Below are positions 1 to 5,800 of a DNA stretch of 6,501 nt, in pieces. This DNA is from Methylobacter sp. (lineage in GTDB: Bacteria; Pseudomonadota; Gammaproteobacteria; Methylococcales; Methylomonadaceae). A program made the translations under genes and the position numbers. How positions within the stretch are numbered: position 1 is the stretch's first letter; every line of letters begins with the position of its first letter. The stretch lies in assembly GCA_028714995.1 (NCBI GenBank), contig JAQTLI010000166.1, positions 1 to 6,501 of the forward strand, read 5' to 3'. Below the pieces are notes generated by a model. It worked only from the letters and a program-made list of their open reading frames with translations, ran no database searches and had not been told where the DNA came from.

Positions 1-30
1 TGTCAACGGCCCGTCATTATTCATCCAATT

Positions 31-36
31 GAGGAA
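31..36 (+). promoter_or_regulatory. Ribosome binding site of the small secreted-protein gene
   Basis: The purine run gaggaa lies six bases upstream of the ATG at 43. It is the clearest Shine-Dalgarno match near this gene and fixes the start. The octamer tcatccaa (21-28) just upstream recurs at 721-728, ahead of the next gene's start. Confidence 0.7.
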
Positions 37-42
37 ATTTAC

Positions 43-471
43 ATGAACAAAATACACTTATCCATGCTCCCCACCCTGACTTTAATAGGTCTTGCAGTTT
101 CATTCAATGCTAATGCGAAGGGAGTGACCCCGGTCACTACCGGCGTAGTGATCCGGGGGGTGACATTGTCGGGACCTGTTGGAGCTTCGGGCACAACGAC
201 AGGAAAAACCTGCGATTTTTCAGATGAGGAGGTGAACCAAGCAGGAAAGATGACGGGTGCAAGCGTGAATTGCCAGCGAGGTGGGGATGTGGCCCAAGTT
301 ATTGAGGGATTACCGTCACGGTTTAATGCATATTGCACTCTTGGGGCCAAAGATCTTAAAAGTGTCCGCTTGCTTGAAGCTTCGGTGCCTGGTAATAAAA
401 ATCACTGCGATTTATCCGGGATTACACGCAAAGACGCTACAGGGCAATGTAAGGGAGCCGTTTGGCGATAA
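43..471 (+). CDS. Small secreted protein of unknown function, five cysteines
   Basis: I do not recognise this 142-residue protein. Seen: the N-terminus is a classical Sec signal peptide, with a positive start (MNK), a hydrophobic core at about residues 8-21, and an A-N-A site that predicts cleavage after Ala25. The mature chain of about 117 residues opens with a Val/Thr/Gly-rich stretch (about 27-54) and then has five cysteines (57, 77, 98, 122, 136). These suggest up to two disulfides in an exported domain plus one unpaired Cys. There is no lipobox, no later membrane helix and no recognised catalytic motif. The start is supported by a good ribosome binding site six bases upstream. It is followed by an inverted repeat (571-612) that may end its transcript. 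It lies upstream of a cysteine-peptidase-like gene on the same strand, but 275 bases away, so co-transcription is uncertain. Inference only: a periplasmic or extracellular protein. Confidence 0.75.
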   Translation: MNKIHLSMLPTLTLIGLAVSFNANAKGVTPVTTGVVIRGVTLSGPVGASGTTTGKTCDFSDEEVNQAGKMTGASVNCQRGGDVAQVIEGLPSRFNAYCTLGAKDLKSVRLLEASVPGNKNHCDLSGITRKDATGQCKGAVWR

Positions 472-570
472 AAGACTGTGCTGAGGGAGAAGCACGAAAA
501 GGAATATATTCATTTTTTAATATGTGTTTAAAGAACAACTTATTAAAGACCGTAGGAAGCTCTGAGGCAC

Positions 571-612
571 GAAGCGCATCGCTCGCGATAAATGTTGATA
601 TTGATGCGCTTC
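571..612 (+). terminator. 10-bp perfect inverted repeat, possible terminator of the preceding gene
   Basis: The arms gaagcgcatc (571-580) and gatgcgcttc (603-612) are exact reverse complements separated by 22 bases. A short T-containing run (attttg) follows. The position about 100 bases after the secreted-protein gene fits a transcript end, but the loop is long and the T tract short. A regulator site is equally possible. The rest of 472-746 is AT-rich and shows no convincing gene. Confidence 0.35.
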
Positions 613-734
613 ATTTTGCTCCGCCTATCCTATGCACTAGAAAATATCTGATAAAAATAATCATAGCCGTTCATCCATCGTTGTTTCGTTGAGGGGGGTA
701 AATGGTTACAACTTATCCAATCATCCAAAATTAT

Positions 735-740
735 GGAGAG
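735..740 (+). promoter_or_regulatory. Ribosome binding site favouring the ATG at 747
   Basis: The sequence ggagag sits six bases before the ATG at 747. A competing purine run, gagggggg (691-698), precedes an in-frame ATG at 702. The 747 start is preferred because its Shine-Dalgarno match is better and the DNA between 702 and 747 reads like an untranslated leader. It contains the same tcatccaa octamer seen upstream of the gene at 43. Confidence 0.45.
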
Positions 741-746
741 AATCCA

Positions 747-1448
747 ATGCCAAATATTACTTTAGTTACGCTTGCCGGAATCAACGGTTTTAATATCGGC
801 ACCCAAGTTGCGCAAATGACACAGCCGGCAGGTAGCGACGAATGCGGTGCCTATGCTTTGGTTGCCGCCACCGGAGCTTTCGGCAATCCCCCGGTGGCGG
901 CAAATACTGTTATCGCTTACAACGGCAATAATCAGTTATTGTCACCAGCTGATAACTTTCATCAGTTGGCGACGAAAGTTTACGTACTGACAGGTATTCT
1001 CAACATTCAGAGACTAATTGATCAGCGGCCTATCATCCCGGAACTGGTTGCTGCCAATGGCTACAATTCACCTGCTGCACTGGCGCAAGTCGCTATGACA
1101 TTGGGTCGAGCGGTCACTGTCAATGCTACCCAGGCTGGTTTCGCACTCCTGAATCCGCTGTATCCCGGTGAGTACGCAAGATGCGTCGGAGTAGTGGGAG
1201 CCGGCAGCGTGCATGTCGGCACGGGAATGGCTCCTGTTAACTACGCAGCACCTCAGCCAGGCGAAACACACATTATCAGTGTACAAAATGGCGGCGGTGG
1301 TTTGCACATGCTGGCTCGGGGTTCCGACGGCAATTATTACGATCCGGGGAACGGCTCCCTGGGCAATACCTGGGGCGATCCGACTTTACCGGGATTTAAC
1401 GCCGCAAGCGGTTACACCTTCGCCGGTTTGTGGCTGGTCTTGAGCTGA
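747..1448 (+). CDS. Putative papain/C39-fold cysteine peptidase-like protein
   Basis: A 233-residue protein (248 if the in-frame ATG at 702 is used). Seen, numbering from 747: Cys33 in the context SDECGAYALVAA, near the N-terminus and at the head of a probable helix; His187 in GGLHMLARG; and Asp199 in NYYDPGNG, followed by a C-terminal hydrophobic strand. Established pattern: papain-like and C39-like folds use an N-terminal helix Cys and a strand His, followed by an Asp or Asn on the next strand, often as 'YDP'. The order and spacing here fit. The only other cysteine is Cys146. There is no signal peptide or membrane segment, so it is either cytoplasmic or exported without a Sec signal. Inference: a peptidase, deamidase or acyltransferase of this fold, possibly an effector or toxin. 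No partner or immunity gene can be identified. Fold call moderate, activity unproven. Confidence 0.65.
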   Translation: MPNITLVTLAGINGFNIGTQVAQMTQPAGSDECGAYALVAATGAFGNPPVAANTVIAYNGNNQLLSPADNFHQLATKVYVLTGILNIQRLIDQRPIIPELVAANGYNSPAALAQVAMTLGRAVTVNATQAGFALLNPLYPGEYARCVGVVGAGSVHVGTGMAPVNYAAPQPGETHIISVQNGGGGLHMLARGSDGNYYDPGNGSLGNTWGDPTLPGFNAASGYTFAGLWLVLS

Positions 1449-1489
1449 TCCAGCCGGGTATCAGCGAATTTTGTAAGCGCGCTTGCGGT

Positions 1490-1677
1490 AAATTCCACTT
1501 TGTGGTCATGGTGATGGCAGTTCAAAGCTGTATTATTGTGGACAATACTCAGGTAGCTGGGTGGGCAACGTCTTTTTGTTTGCTCGCCTTTACGATACCG
1601 ACACGTTTTCCGTGTTTGTATTTGTCTATACCTGGAACATAGTGGATGCTCCTCCGTCCGCAGGGTTTCTCGCATGA
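1490..1677 (+). pseudogene. Frame-disrupted fragment resembling a second peptidase C-terminal end
   Basis: Shortly after the stop at 1448 the forward strand reads KFHFVVM in one frame (1490-1510). It then continues in another frame (1510 onward) as GDGSSKLYYCGQYSGSWVGN and further aromatic residues, to a TGA at 1675-1677. Joined across one frameshift, this parallels the end of the upstream protein: His plus a hydrophobic strand, a D-G turn, YY, then G-x-x-S and a Trp. The residue after YY is Cys where the upstream gene has Asp, so the presumed acid is missing. No start codon, ribosome binding site or matching Cys-bearing half is present. It could be a decayed duplicate, a displaced alternative C-terminus, or chance. 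Confidence is low. Confidence 0.25.
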
Positions 1678-1703
1678 TTCAAAGATAACGGCAGCATCAA
1701 AAC

Positions 1704-1736
1704 GGTTGGGATGGGGGTTGCAAACCCCGTCCCACC
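1704..1736 (+). terminator. Strong GC-rich hairpin, possible terminator
   Basis: The segment 1708-1716 (gggatgggg) pairs with 1725-1733 (ccccgtccc) as nine base pairs including one G-T wobble. It extends outward by t1707-a1734 and, past a one-base bulge, gg/cc (1704-1705 with 1735-1736). The loop is about eight bases. It lies 27 bases after the end of the decayed peptidase-like fragment, a natural place for a transcript end. There is no downstream T tract, so intrinsic termination is doubtful. Confidence 0.4.
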
Positions 1737-2025
1737 ATGCCTTTGTCAGGATAGTCTGTCGATCAATGTCTTTATTGGCTTCATTCGCTATTCTTTAAAC
1801 TGGGTTATATGATCAGAGTTGTTGATAACGATGGCGTTCATGCGGAAATGTGGCTGGGGGGGAACGAAAACCATTATTGAGGCATGGATTGTTAAGGCAT
1901 TTTTATTAAGTAAATCGGTAAAAGCTGTAATTAAGATTGCTCCAGCGTACTTATCGTTAATGGTTTAATTTGCTAAAGGAAAATCAGGCATTAGATACTT
2001 AACATTAAGTTGAGGGGCGAGGAAG

Positions 2026-2099
2026 AGGCGGGTGTCTGCCCGCTTGCGGAGCATGCTTATCGACCGCAATGTTGGGCGGCTTTATGCCGAATGCCCAAC
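2026..2099. repeat. GC-rich patch with successive hairpins
   Basis: Three inverted repeats follow one another. First, aggcggg (2026-2032) pairs with cccgctt (2039-2045), with one wobble. Second, ttgcgg (2044-2049) pairs with ccgcaa (2064-2069) around an agcatgct palindrome. Third, gttgggc (2071-2077) pairs exactly with gcccaac (2093-2099), enclosing a smaller ggc/gcc stem. The first and second share bases and could be alternative structures. The patch stands out from AT-rich flanks. It could be a structured leader or small RNA, a palindromic intergenic repeat, or a remnant of mobile DNA. No gene is visible in it. Confidence 0.4.
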
Positions 2100-2144
2100 G
2101 TAAAGGCCGTAACGCTTGGCTGCACAGGGCAAGGTTGCATTTTC

Positions 2145-2180
2145 CAATTGAATCAAATAGACTGCAATTTGATTCAATTG
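2145..2180. repeat. Perfect 14-bp inverted repeat with 8-base loop
   Basis: The arms caattgaatcaaat (2145-2158) and atttgattcaattg (2167-2180) are exact reverse complements around agactgca. No T tract follows closely, which argues against a simple terminator. An AT-rich symmetric site like this could be an operator, a cruciform or replication-type site, or the end of a small mobile element. The core tttgatt recurs at 2468-2474, closer to the gene at 2525. That is weakly consistent with a shared regulator, but the motif is short. Confidence 0.55.
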
Positions 2181-2524
2181 ACGGCATTTGTATAAATTTT
2201 CGCAGGTTTATTTCGAATGCATGTCGCTAAATAACGATAATAAAAATGATGAAAAAACAAATCTTTTATAAGCTTTTTCCAGCGAAATCATAAGAATCCA
2301 GCAAAAAATACCTCAACAGATCGCAAGCAAGATATTCATCCCGTTTGAATTGATCTCCTTGATAGCATTAAAGACTCTGCTGTTTCCGGAAAATAATTAT
2401 ATTTCTTTCGGCTCATGCGCGGTGATGCGCTGCTGCTGAGCAATTTTACATTGAAAACTTGATTGGGTTTGATTGAGAAAGCTTCCAATACTAATCCTTT
2501 AATTCGACTATACGGACCACAACT

Positions 2525-3334
2525 ATGAACCACGAATACGGTCAAAGCCCCGATCGGCCCACCAGTATCTTGAATCTCACGATCCTTGATGCCAGCACGC
2601 TCACAGCTGAGGGCAAGGTCAATGCCGATACTCGCATTCAGGTTGGGGTCCGTAGCGCGGAGGTAAATACCACTCACCCGCTCGTCATCAGTACACCGAC
2701 GCAGCGAATTCCCGACGTACTCTTCAACGCGATACTGGAACGCTCCCAAGCGGTCGCGTACGGCAAGGAGTTGGAGCTTTCGTTCCCCGAGCAGTTCTTG
2801 TCCATCGAGACCTTTGAGTACGACACCCTCTTTGACAACGAGCTGTACAGTGGCCACGAGCCTGTCATCTACGCGGTCAACAGTCTGCTTACACAGAAAT
2901 TCGAGGCGGGGAGCGCCTTGGAGCGGGGACAGATACGCTATCGGGCAACCCCTGCTTCACTGATCGTCGGGGCGGTGCTCTACGACAACCTGGACAGCCT
3001 CTCTGACGCGCTTCAGCCGAAGCGGGACGGGATCGTCTCCCGCAGTATTCAGGTTGATTCCGACGAAGGTTCGCTTTTCAAGGAATATCACCGCATGTGC
3101 AGTATCCTCGTCCTTTTAGAGGGCGCCGAGCATCTCCCTGATTCAACCCCGAGCTACTCGGAGATTCGTTGGATCAGTGTTGCCGAATACCAGCAGATGT
3201 CGCGCTCCCGTTCGCTTATCCACATTGGCGACCAGTTTTCGGAGCAGTCGCTGGATTATTGTATCCACGGGATGTGTCTGTGTTCGTCGTTCGTCGTGCT
3301 TGACCGGGAAAATCAGCAAAGTGCAAGTGTTTAG
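2525..3334 (+). CDS. Conserved-looking protein of unknown function heading the sulfur/HD unit
   Basis: A 269-residue soluble protein with no signal peptide or membrane helix. I cannot assign it to a family. Seen: an N-terminal strand-like region (ILNLTILDAS), a central part with FEYDTLFDNELYSGHEP, then RYRATPASLIVGAVLYDN, then SYSEIRWISVAEYQQM. The last resembles the final helix-strand of Nudix-type proteins, but no Nudix box (GX5EX7REUXEEXGU) is visible, so any Nudix relation is a guess. All four cysteines are in the C-terminal third: Cys192 and the cluster CIHGMCLC (246, 251, 253). Given the desulfurase and acceptor genes downstream, these could bind metal or receive sulfur, which is inference. 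The ATG at 2525 has only a weak upstream purine run, so the start is uncertain. A long opposite-strand frame (2336-2857) overlaps it. The forward frame is preferred because it spans the whole interval and joins the downstream operon. Confidence 0.75.
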   Translation: MNHEYGQSPDRPTSILNLTILDASTLTAEGKVNADTRIQVGVRSAEVNTTHPLVISTPTQRIPDVLFNAILERSQAVAYGKELELSFPEQFLSIETFEYDTLFDNELYSGHEPVIYAVNSLLTQKFEAGSALERGQIRYRATPASLIVGAVLYDNLDSLSDALQPKRDGIVSRSIQVDSDEGSLFKEYHRMCSILVLLEGAEHLPDSTPSYSEIRWISVAEYQQMSRSRSLIHIGDQFSEQSLDYCIHGMCLCSSFVVLDRENQQSASV

Positions 3335-4553
3335 CAGTTCAGAGATGCGCGCGCGCTTTCCAATATTTGACGAGGAGGCCGAACAACCCTTGGTGTATCT
3401 TGACCACGCGGCTTCATCCCAGAAACCACAGGAAGTAATTGACGCGATCGCTGGTTTCTATGCCCGCGATTACTCCAATATTCATCGCGGCATCCACCGC
3501 CTGAGTATGATCGCCTCCGATCGATACGAGGATGCGAGAACAGAAACCGCACGTTTCATCAACGCCCCGACGACTTCGCAGGTCGTTTTCGTTCGCGGCA
3601 CCACCGAGGCGATCAACCTTGTTGCGCAGAGTTATGGCGAACAGATACTGAGGCCGAACGACGAGGTTCTTATCAGCGAGATGGAGCACCACTCCAACAT
3701 TGTCCCCTGGCAGATTGTGTGCCGCCGTAGCGGTGCACGGCTGCGAGTAATCCCAATTACTAACGCTGGCGAGTTGGATCTCGATGCCCTCGACAACCTC
3801 TTGGGTCCGCAGACGAAGATTGTCTCCGTTTGCCACGTTTCGAACGTGCTCGGCACGATCAACCCAATTCAGGAGGTTGCTCGCCGCGTTCATGCGGCAG
3901 GGGCAGTCCTGGTGGTGGACGGGGCGCAGGCGATTACCAACACGCCCGTCGACGTGACTGCGCTGAGGTGTGATTTCTACTGCTTCTCAGCTCACAAGAT
4001 ATACGGGCCCACAGGTATCGGTGTGCTCTACGGGCGCGACGAGCTCCTGGCCCGGATGCCTCCGTACCAGGGCGGTGGAGGCATGATCGAGTCGGTCGGT
4101 TACGACAGCAGCACATATGCAGATATCCCCAGCCGTTTCGAAGCGGGAACCCCGCATATCGCAGGCGCTGTCGGTTTGAATGCCGCAATCCAGTTCCTTC
4201 GCGGGGTCGGGGAAGAGCAGTTTTACCAGCATGGTCGGGCATTGGCGTCCCATGCACTGGAGCGGCTCGCGGAGTTGCCGCGCGTCCGGCTGCTCGGTCG
4301 CGCGGCTCATCGCGCACCGATCCTTACTCTGGCGGTTGACGATATCCACGCCCATGATCTGGCAACCTTGCTCGATGAAAACGGCATCGCGGTGCGCGCC
4401 GGCCATCATTGCGCCACGCCCCTGTTGGACAAACAGGAAGTGAGCTCAGCGGTACGCCTCTCGTGCGGTATTTACAATACGCTCCAGGAGATCGACTTCT
4501 TCTTCGACCAGCTGGCAATAGCCTGCACACGACTCGGAAAGCCAATCACATGA
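3321..4553 (+). CDS. sufS: Cysteine desulfurase, SufS type (class V aminotransferase fold)
   Basis: This PLP enzyme removes sulfur from L-cysteine as an enzyme-bound persulfide and yields alanine. Seen: the family opening YLDHAASSQKP, HRGIHRLS, the EMEHHSN motif, HVSNVLG, VVDGAQA, the PLP-lysine site FSAHKIYGPTG, the RFEAGTP motif, and the active-site loop RAGHHCATPLL with the persulfide cysteine. The start is ambiguous. The ATG at 3345 leaves only four residues before the conserved FP, fewer than in known SufS proteins. The GTG at 3321 overlaps the upstream gene by 14 bases, gives 410 residues, and places the lysine at 226 and cysteine at 364. Those are the numbers I recall for E. coli SufS. 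A GTG at 3327 is also possible. No start has a strong ribosome binding site, suggesting coupling to the upstream gene. It overlaps the acceptor gene downstream by four bases (ATGA). Assignment is secure; the physiological acceptor is inferred to be SufU. Confidence 0.93.
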   Translation: MQVFSSSEMRARFPIFDEEAEQPLVYLDHAASSQKPQEVIDAIAGFYARDYSNIHRGIHRLSMIASDRYEDARTETARFINAPTTSQVVFVRGTTEAINLVAQSYGEQILRPNDEVLISEMEHHSNIVPWQIVCRRSGARLRVIPITNAGELDLDALDNLLGPQTKIVSVCHVSNVLGTINPIQEVARRVHAAGAVLVVDGAQAITNTPVDVTALRCDFYCFSAHKIYGPTGIGVLYGRDELLARMPPYQGGGGMIESVGYDSSTYADIPSRFEAGTPHIAGAVGLNAAIQFLRGVGEEQFYQHGRALASHALERLAELPRVRLLGRAAHRAPILTLAVDDIHAHDLATLLDENGIAVRAGHHCATPLLDKQEVSSAVRLSCGIYNTLQEIDFFFDQLAIACTRLGKPIT

Positions 4554-4990
4554 ATACTTCCCTCTATCAGCCGGAGATCCTTCGGCATTCCATGGATCCC
4601 GCCAATCGCTCGGAACCTACCGATTACTCCGTAAAGGCGTCGCTCCACAACCCTGTATGCGGGGATCAGATTACCCTGTTTCTCACCGTCGATTCCGACT
4701 GCATCAGTGCCGCTCATTTTACGGGCAGCGGCTGTGCTATATGCATCGCTTCGGCATCGATGATGACGACGAAGCTCGCTGGCGTTGCCGTCAGCGAGGC
4801 CAGTGGCTATCACCGGGCGATGGAAAGCGTCCTTGCCGGAAGCCCTGATGATCCCTTCGTCTGTGATGTCATCCGTCCCCTCACGGCGGTGGCCGGTTAT
4901 CGAGGGCGGCTCAAGTGCACGCTTCTGGCGTGGCGAGCGTTGGATCGTGCCTTGGCCTCTTTATCCACACCCTCAGGAGACAACCCGTGA
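4550..4990 (+). CDS. sufU: SufU-type zinc-dependent sulfur acceptor (NifU/IscU-like fold)
   Basis: This 146-residue protein accepts the persulfide sulfur from SufS. Seen: zinc ligands in the SufU arrangement, Cys37 and Asp39 (NPVCGD), Cys62 (GSGCAICIAS) and Cys123 (RLKCTLLAW), plus a non-family Cys65. Two traits separate SufU from the IscU scaffold: extra residues between the second and third conserved cysteines (about 74-118), and Lys rather than His just before the last Cys (LKC). Both are present. In Bacillus subtilis SufU, known work shows zinc-ligand exchange with SufS activating sulfur transfer rather than serving as an Fe-S scaffold. The start ATG overlaps the sufS stop as ATGA, with a weak ggaaa upstream, so translation is probably coupled. 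The stop overlaps the next gene as GTGA. No sufB, sufC or sufD accompanies the pair here. Assignment as SufU rather than IscU is fairly confident. Confidence 0.9.
   Translation: MNTSLYQPEILRHSMDPANRSEPTDYSVKASLHNPVCGDQITLFLTVDSDCISAAHFTGSGCAICIASASMMTTKLAGVAVSEASGYHRAMESVLAGSPDDPFVCDVIRPLTAVAGYRGRLKCTLLAWRALDRALASLSTPSGDNP
4975..4979 (+). promoter_or_regulatory. Ribosome binding site deciding a GTG start for the HD gene
   Basis: The sequence aggag, seven bases before GTG at 4987, selects that codon over the upstream in-frame ATG at 4915, which lies inside the SufU coding region. The resulting GTGA overlap is typical of coupled operon genes. Confidence 0.75.
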
Positions 4991-5556
4991 AAGAGTTATT
5001 GTTCATTCAGACAATCGACCAGCTCAAATCGGTCTATCGTCAGACCTACCTATCCATAGATCCCCGCCACGAAAGCTCGGCGGAGCACTCTTGGCACATG
5101 GCAATGATGCTGCTCTTGCTTGAGCGGTATGCGGCGGAGCCGTTCGATCTGCTTCGTGCAGTCAAGATGGCCCTCATTCATGACATTATCGAAATCGAGG
5201 CTGGGGACACATACGCCTTCGCGGTGTTCGATGCCGCTGAAAAGCACGAGCAGGAAAGAGTGGCGGCTGAGAATCTTTTCGGCATGTTGCCGTCGGAAGA
5301 TCGGACCGAGCTCCTGGAGCTGTGGCACGAGTTTGAAGAACGAAAGACCCCCGAAGCACGCATCGTGAAGGCGATGGATGCCCTTCAGCCAATCCTTACC
5401 CACATGATGAACGAGGGCCGGTCTTGGCGGGAAAACGGCATCCGTCGTGAACAGGTGGCCAAGCGGGCCGGACTTCTGCGCCAGGTGTCGCCGGCGTTGT
5501 GGGAACGAGTGGAGGAGATGCTCGATACCGCCCAGCAACGAGGCTGGCTCCTATAG
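4987..5556 (+). CDS. HD-domain phosphohydrolase (YfbR/HDDC2-like)
   Basis: A 189-residue cytoplasmic metal-dependent hydrolase. Seen: the HD-family ligand set His34 (SSAEHSWHMAMM), His65-Asp66 (MALIHDIIEIEAGDT) and Asp131 (VKAMDALQP), with the catalytic-type acidic residues Glu69 and Asp74. Family knowledge: YfbR of E. coli, with the same motif layout, is a 5'-deoxyribonucleotidase acting on dNMPs, and human HDDC2 is related. Many bacterial members have no known substrate. The length matches a single-domain member. The start is a GTG with a good ribosome binding site; an upstream ATG at 4915 would place 24 extra residues inside sufU. It is the last gene of the four-gene unit, overlapping sufU by four bases. 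Inference: it acts on a nucleotide linked to the sulfur pathway, or cleans up a by-product. The substrate cannot be read from the sequence. Confidence 0.88.
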   Translation: MKELLFIQTIDQLKSVYRQTYLSIDPRHESSAEHSWHMAMMLLLLERYAAEPFDLLRAVKMALIHDIIEIEAGDTYAFAVFDAAEKHEQERVAAENLFGMLPSEDRTELLELWHEFEERKTPEARIVKAMDALQPILTHMMNEGRSWRENGIRREQVAKRAGLLRQVSPALWERVEEMLDTAQQRGWLL

Positions 5557-5800
5557 ATCGAACCGTTCGTAGTTCATGCGGCGTCAGAATGGAGTTTACC
5601 GTCTGGACCAAACGCAATCTTTGTTTGCCCTCCATATTTCTAACCATAACTCATCGCCTTCTGATGCCGAAATCCATATAGATTGAGTTGGGAAACAAAA
5701 TCTAACATTGATGGCATCGATTGTTGGGTTATTTTTAGTTAAGCAAGCCTGTAAAAACTGTAATAAGATAGGCGCAGTTTTTTTAAAAAAGAGTCATGCC
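5557..5800. other. AT-rich spacer with inverted repeat and T-run
   Basis: No gene is supportable here. The notable structure is an 8-bp inverted repeat, aaaaactg (5753-5760) with cagttttt (5775-5782), with T residues continuing to 5784. It could act as a weak terminator or as part of the leader of the following gene. Hand-counted G/C is low in this spacer compared with the HD gene, marking the boundary between the sulfur/HD block and the thrB locus. Confidence 0.4.

Larger units (their letters stand above)
1449..2524. other. Long intergenic stretch, AT-rich with several hairpins
   Basis: No complete gene is supportable here. The first 230 bases hold the possible peptidase C-terminal fragment. 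A hairpin follows at 1704-1736. A 23-codon ATG frame at 1809-1880 (starting MIRVVDNDG) has no clear ribosome binding site and is not called. A GC-rich patch at about 2010-2140 contains several hairpins. Then come a perfect 14-bp inverted repeat (2145-2180) and a very AT-rich run. The segment before the gene at 2525 contains two ttgatt hexamers ten bases apart (2459-2464 and 2469-2474) and a weak -10-like tactaat (2489-2495). I cannot define a confident promoter. Confidence 0.6.

Noticed and set aside
462..692. 76-codon forward frame starting with TTG
   Set aside because: Rare start codon, overlap with the preceding gene, no protein-like motif, and it runs through the 571-612 inverted repeat. 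Probably chance.
1412..1675. 87-codon reverse-strand frame after the peptidase-like gene
   Set aside because: No ribosome binding site or recognisable motif. The forward-strand reading is more protein-like and resembles the neighbouring domain.
1997..2077. Possible integron attC site (acttaac ... gttgggc)
   Set aside because: The ends fit the loose RYYYAAC/GTTRRRY consensus but pair with one mismatch and two wobbles. The inner arms are not complementary as attC requires. No integrase or gene-cassette layout is visible.
2336..2857. 173-codon reverse-strand reading frame
   Set aside because: It lies mostly antisense to the 2525-3334 gene, which forms a contiguous operon with recognised genes. 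No family motif or convincing ribosome binding site was seen for the reverse frame.
3414..3893. 159-codon reverse-strand frame inside sufS
   Set aside because: Shadow of a securely identified GC-rich gene.
5050..5538. 162-codon reverse-strand frame inside the HD gene
   Set aside because: Shadow of the HD-domain gene, whose catalytic motifs are intact on the forward strand.
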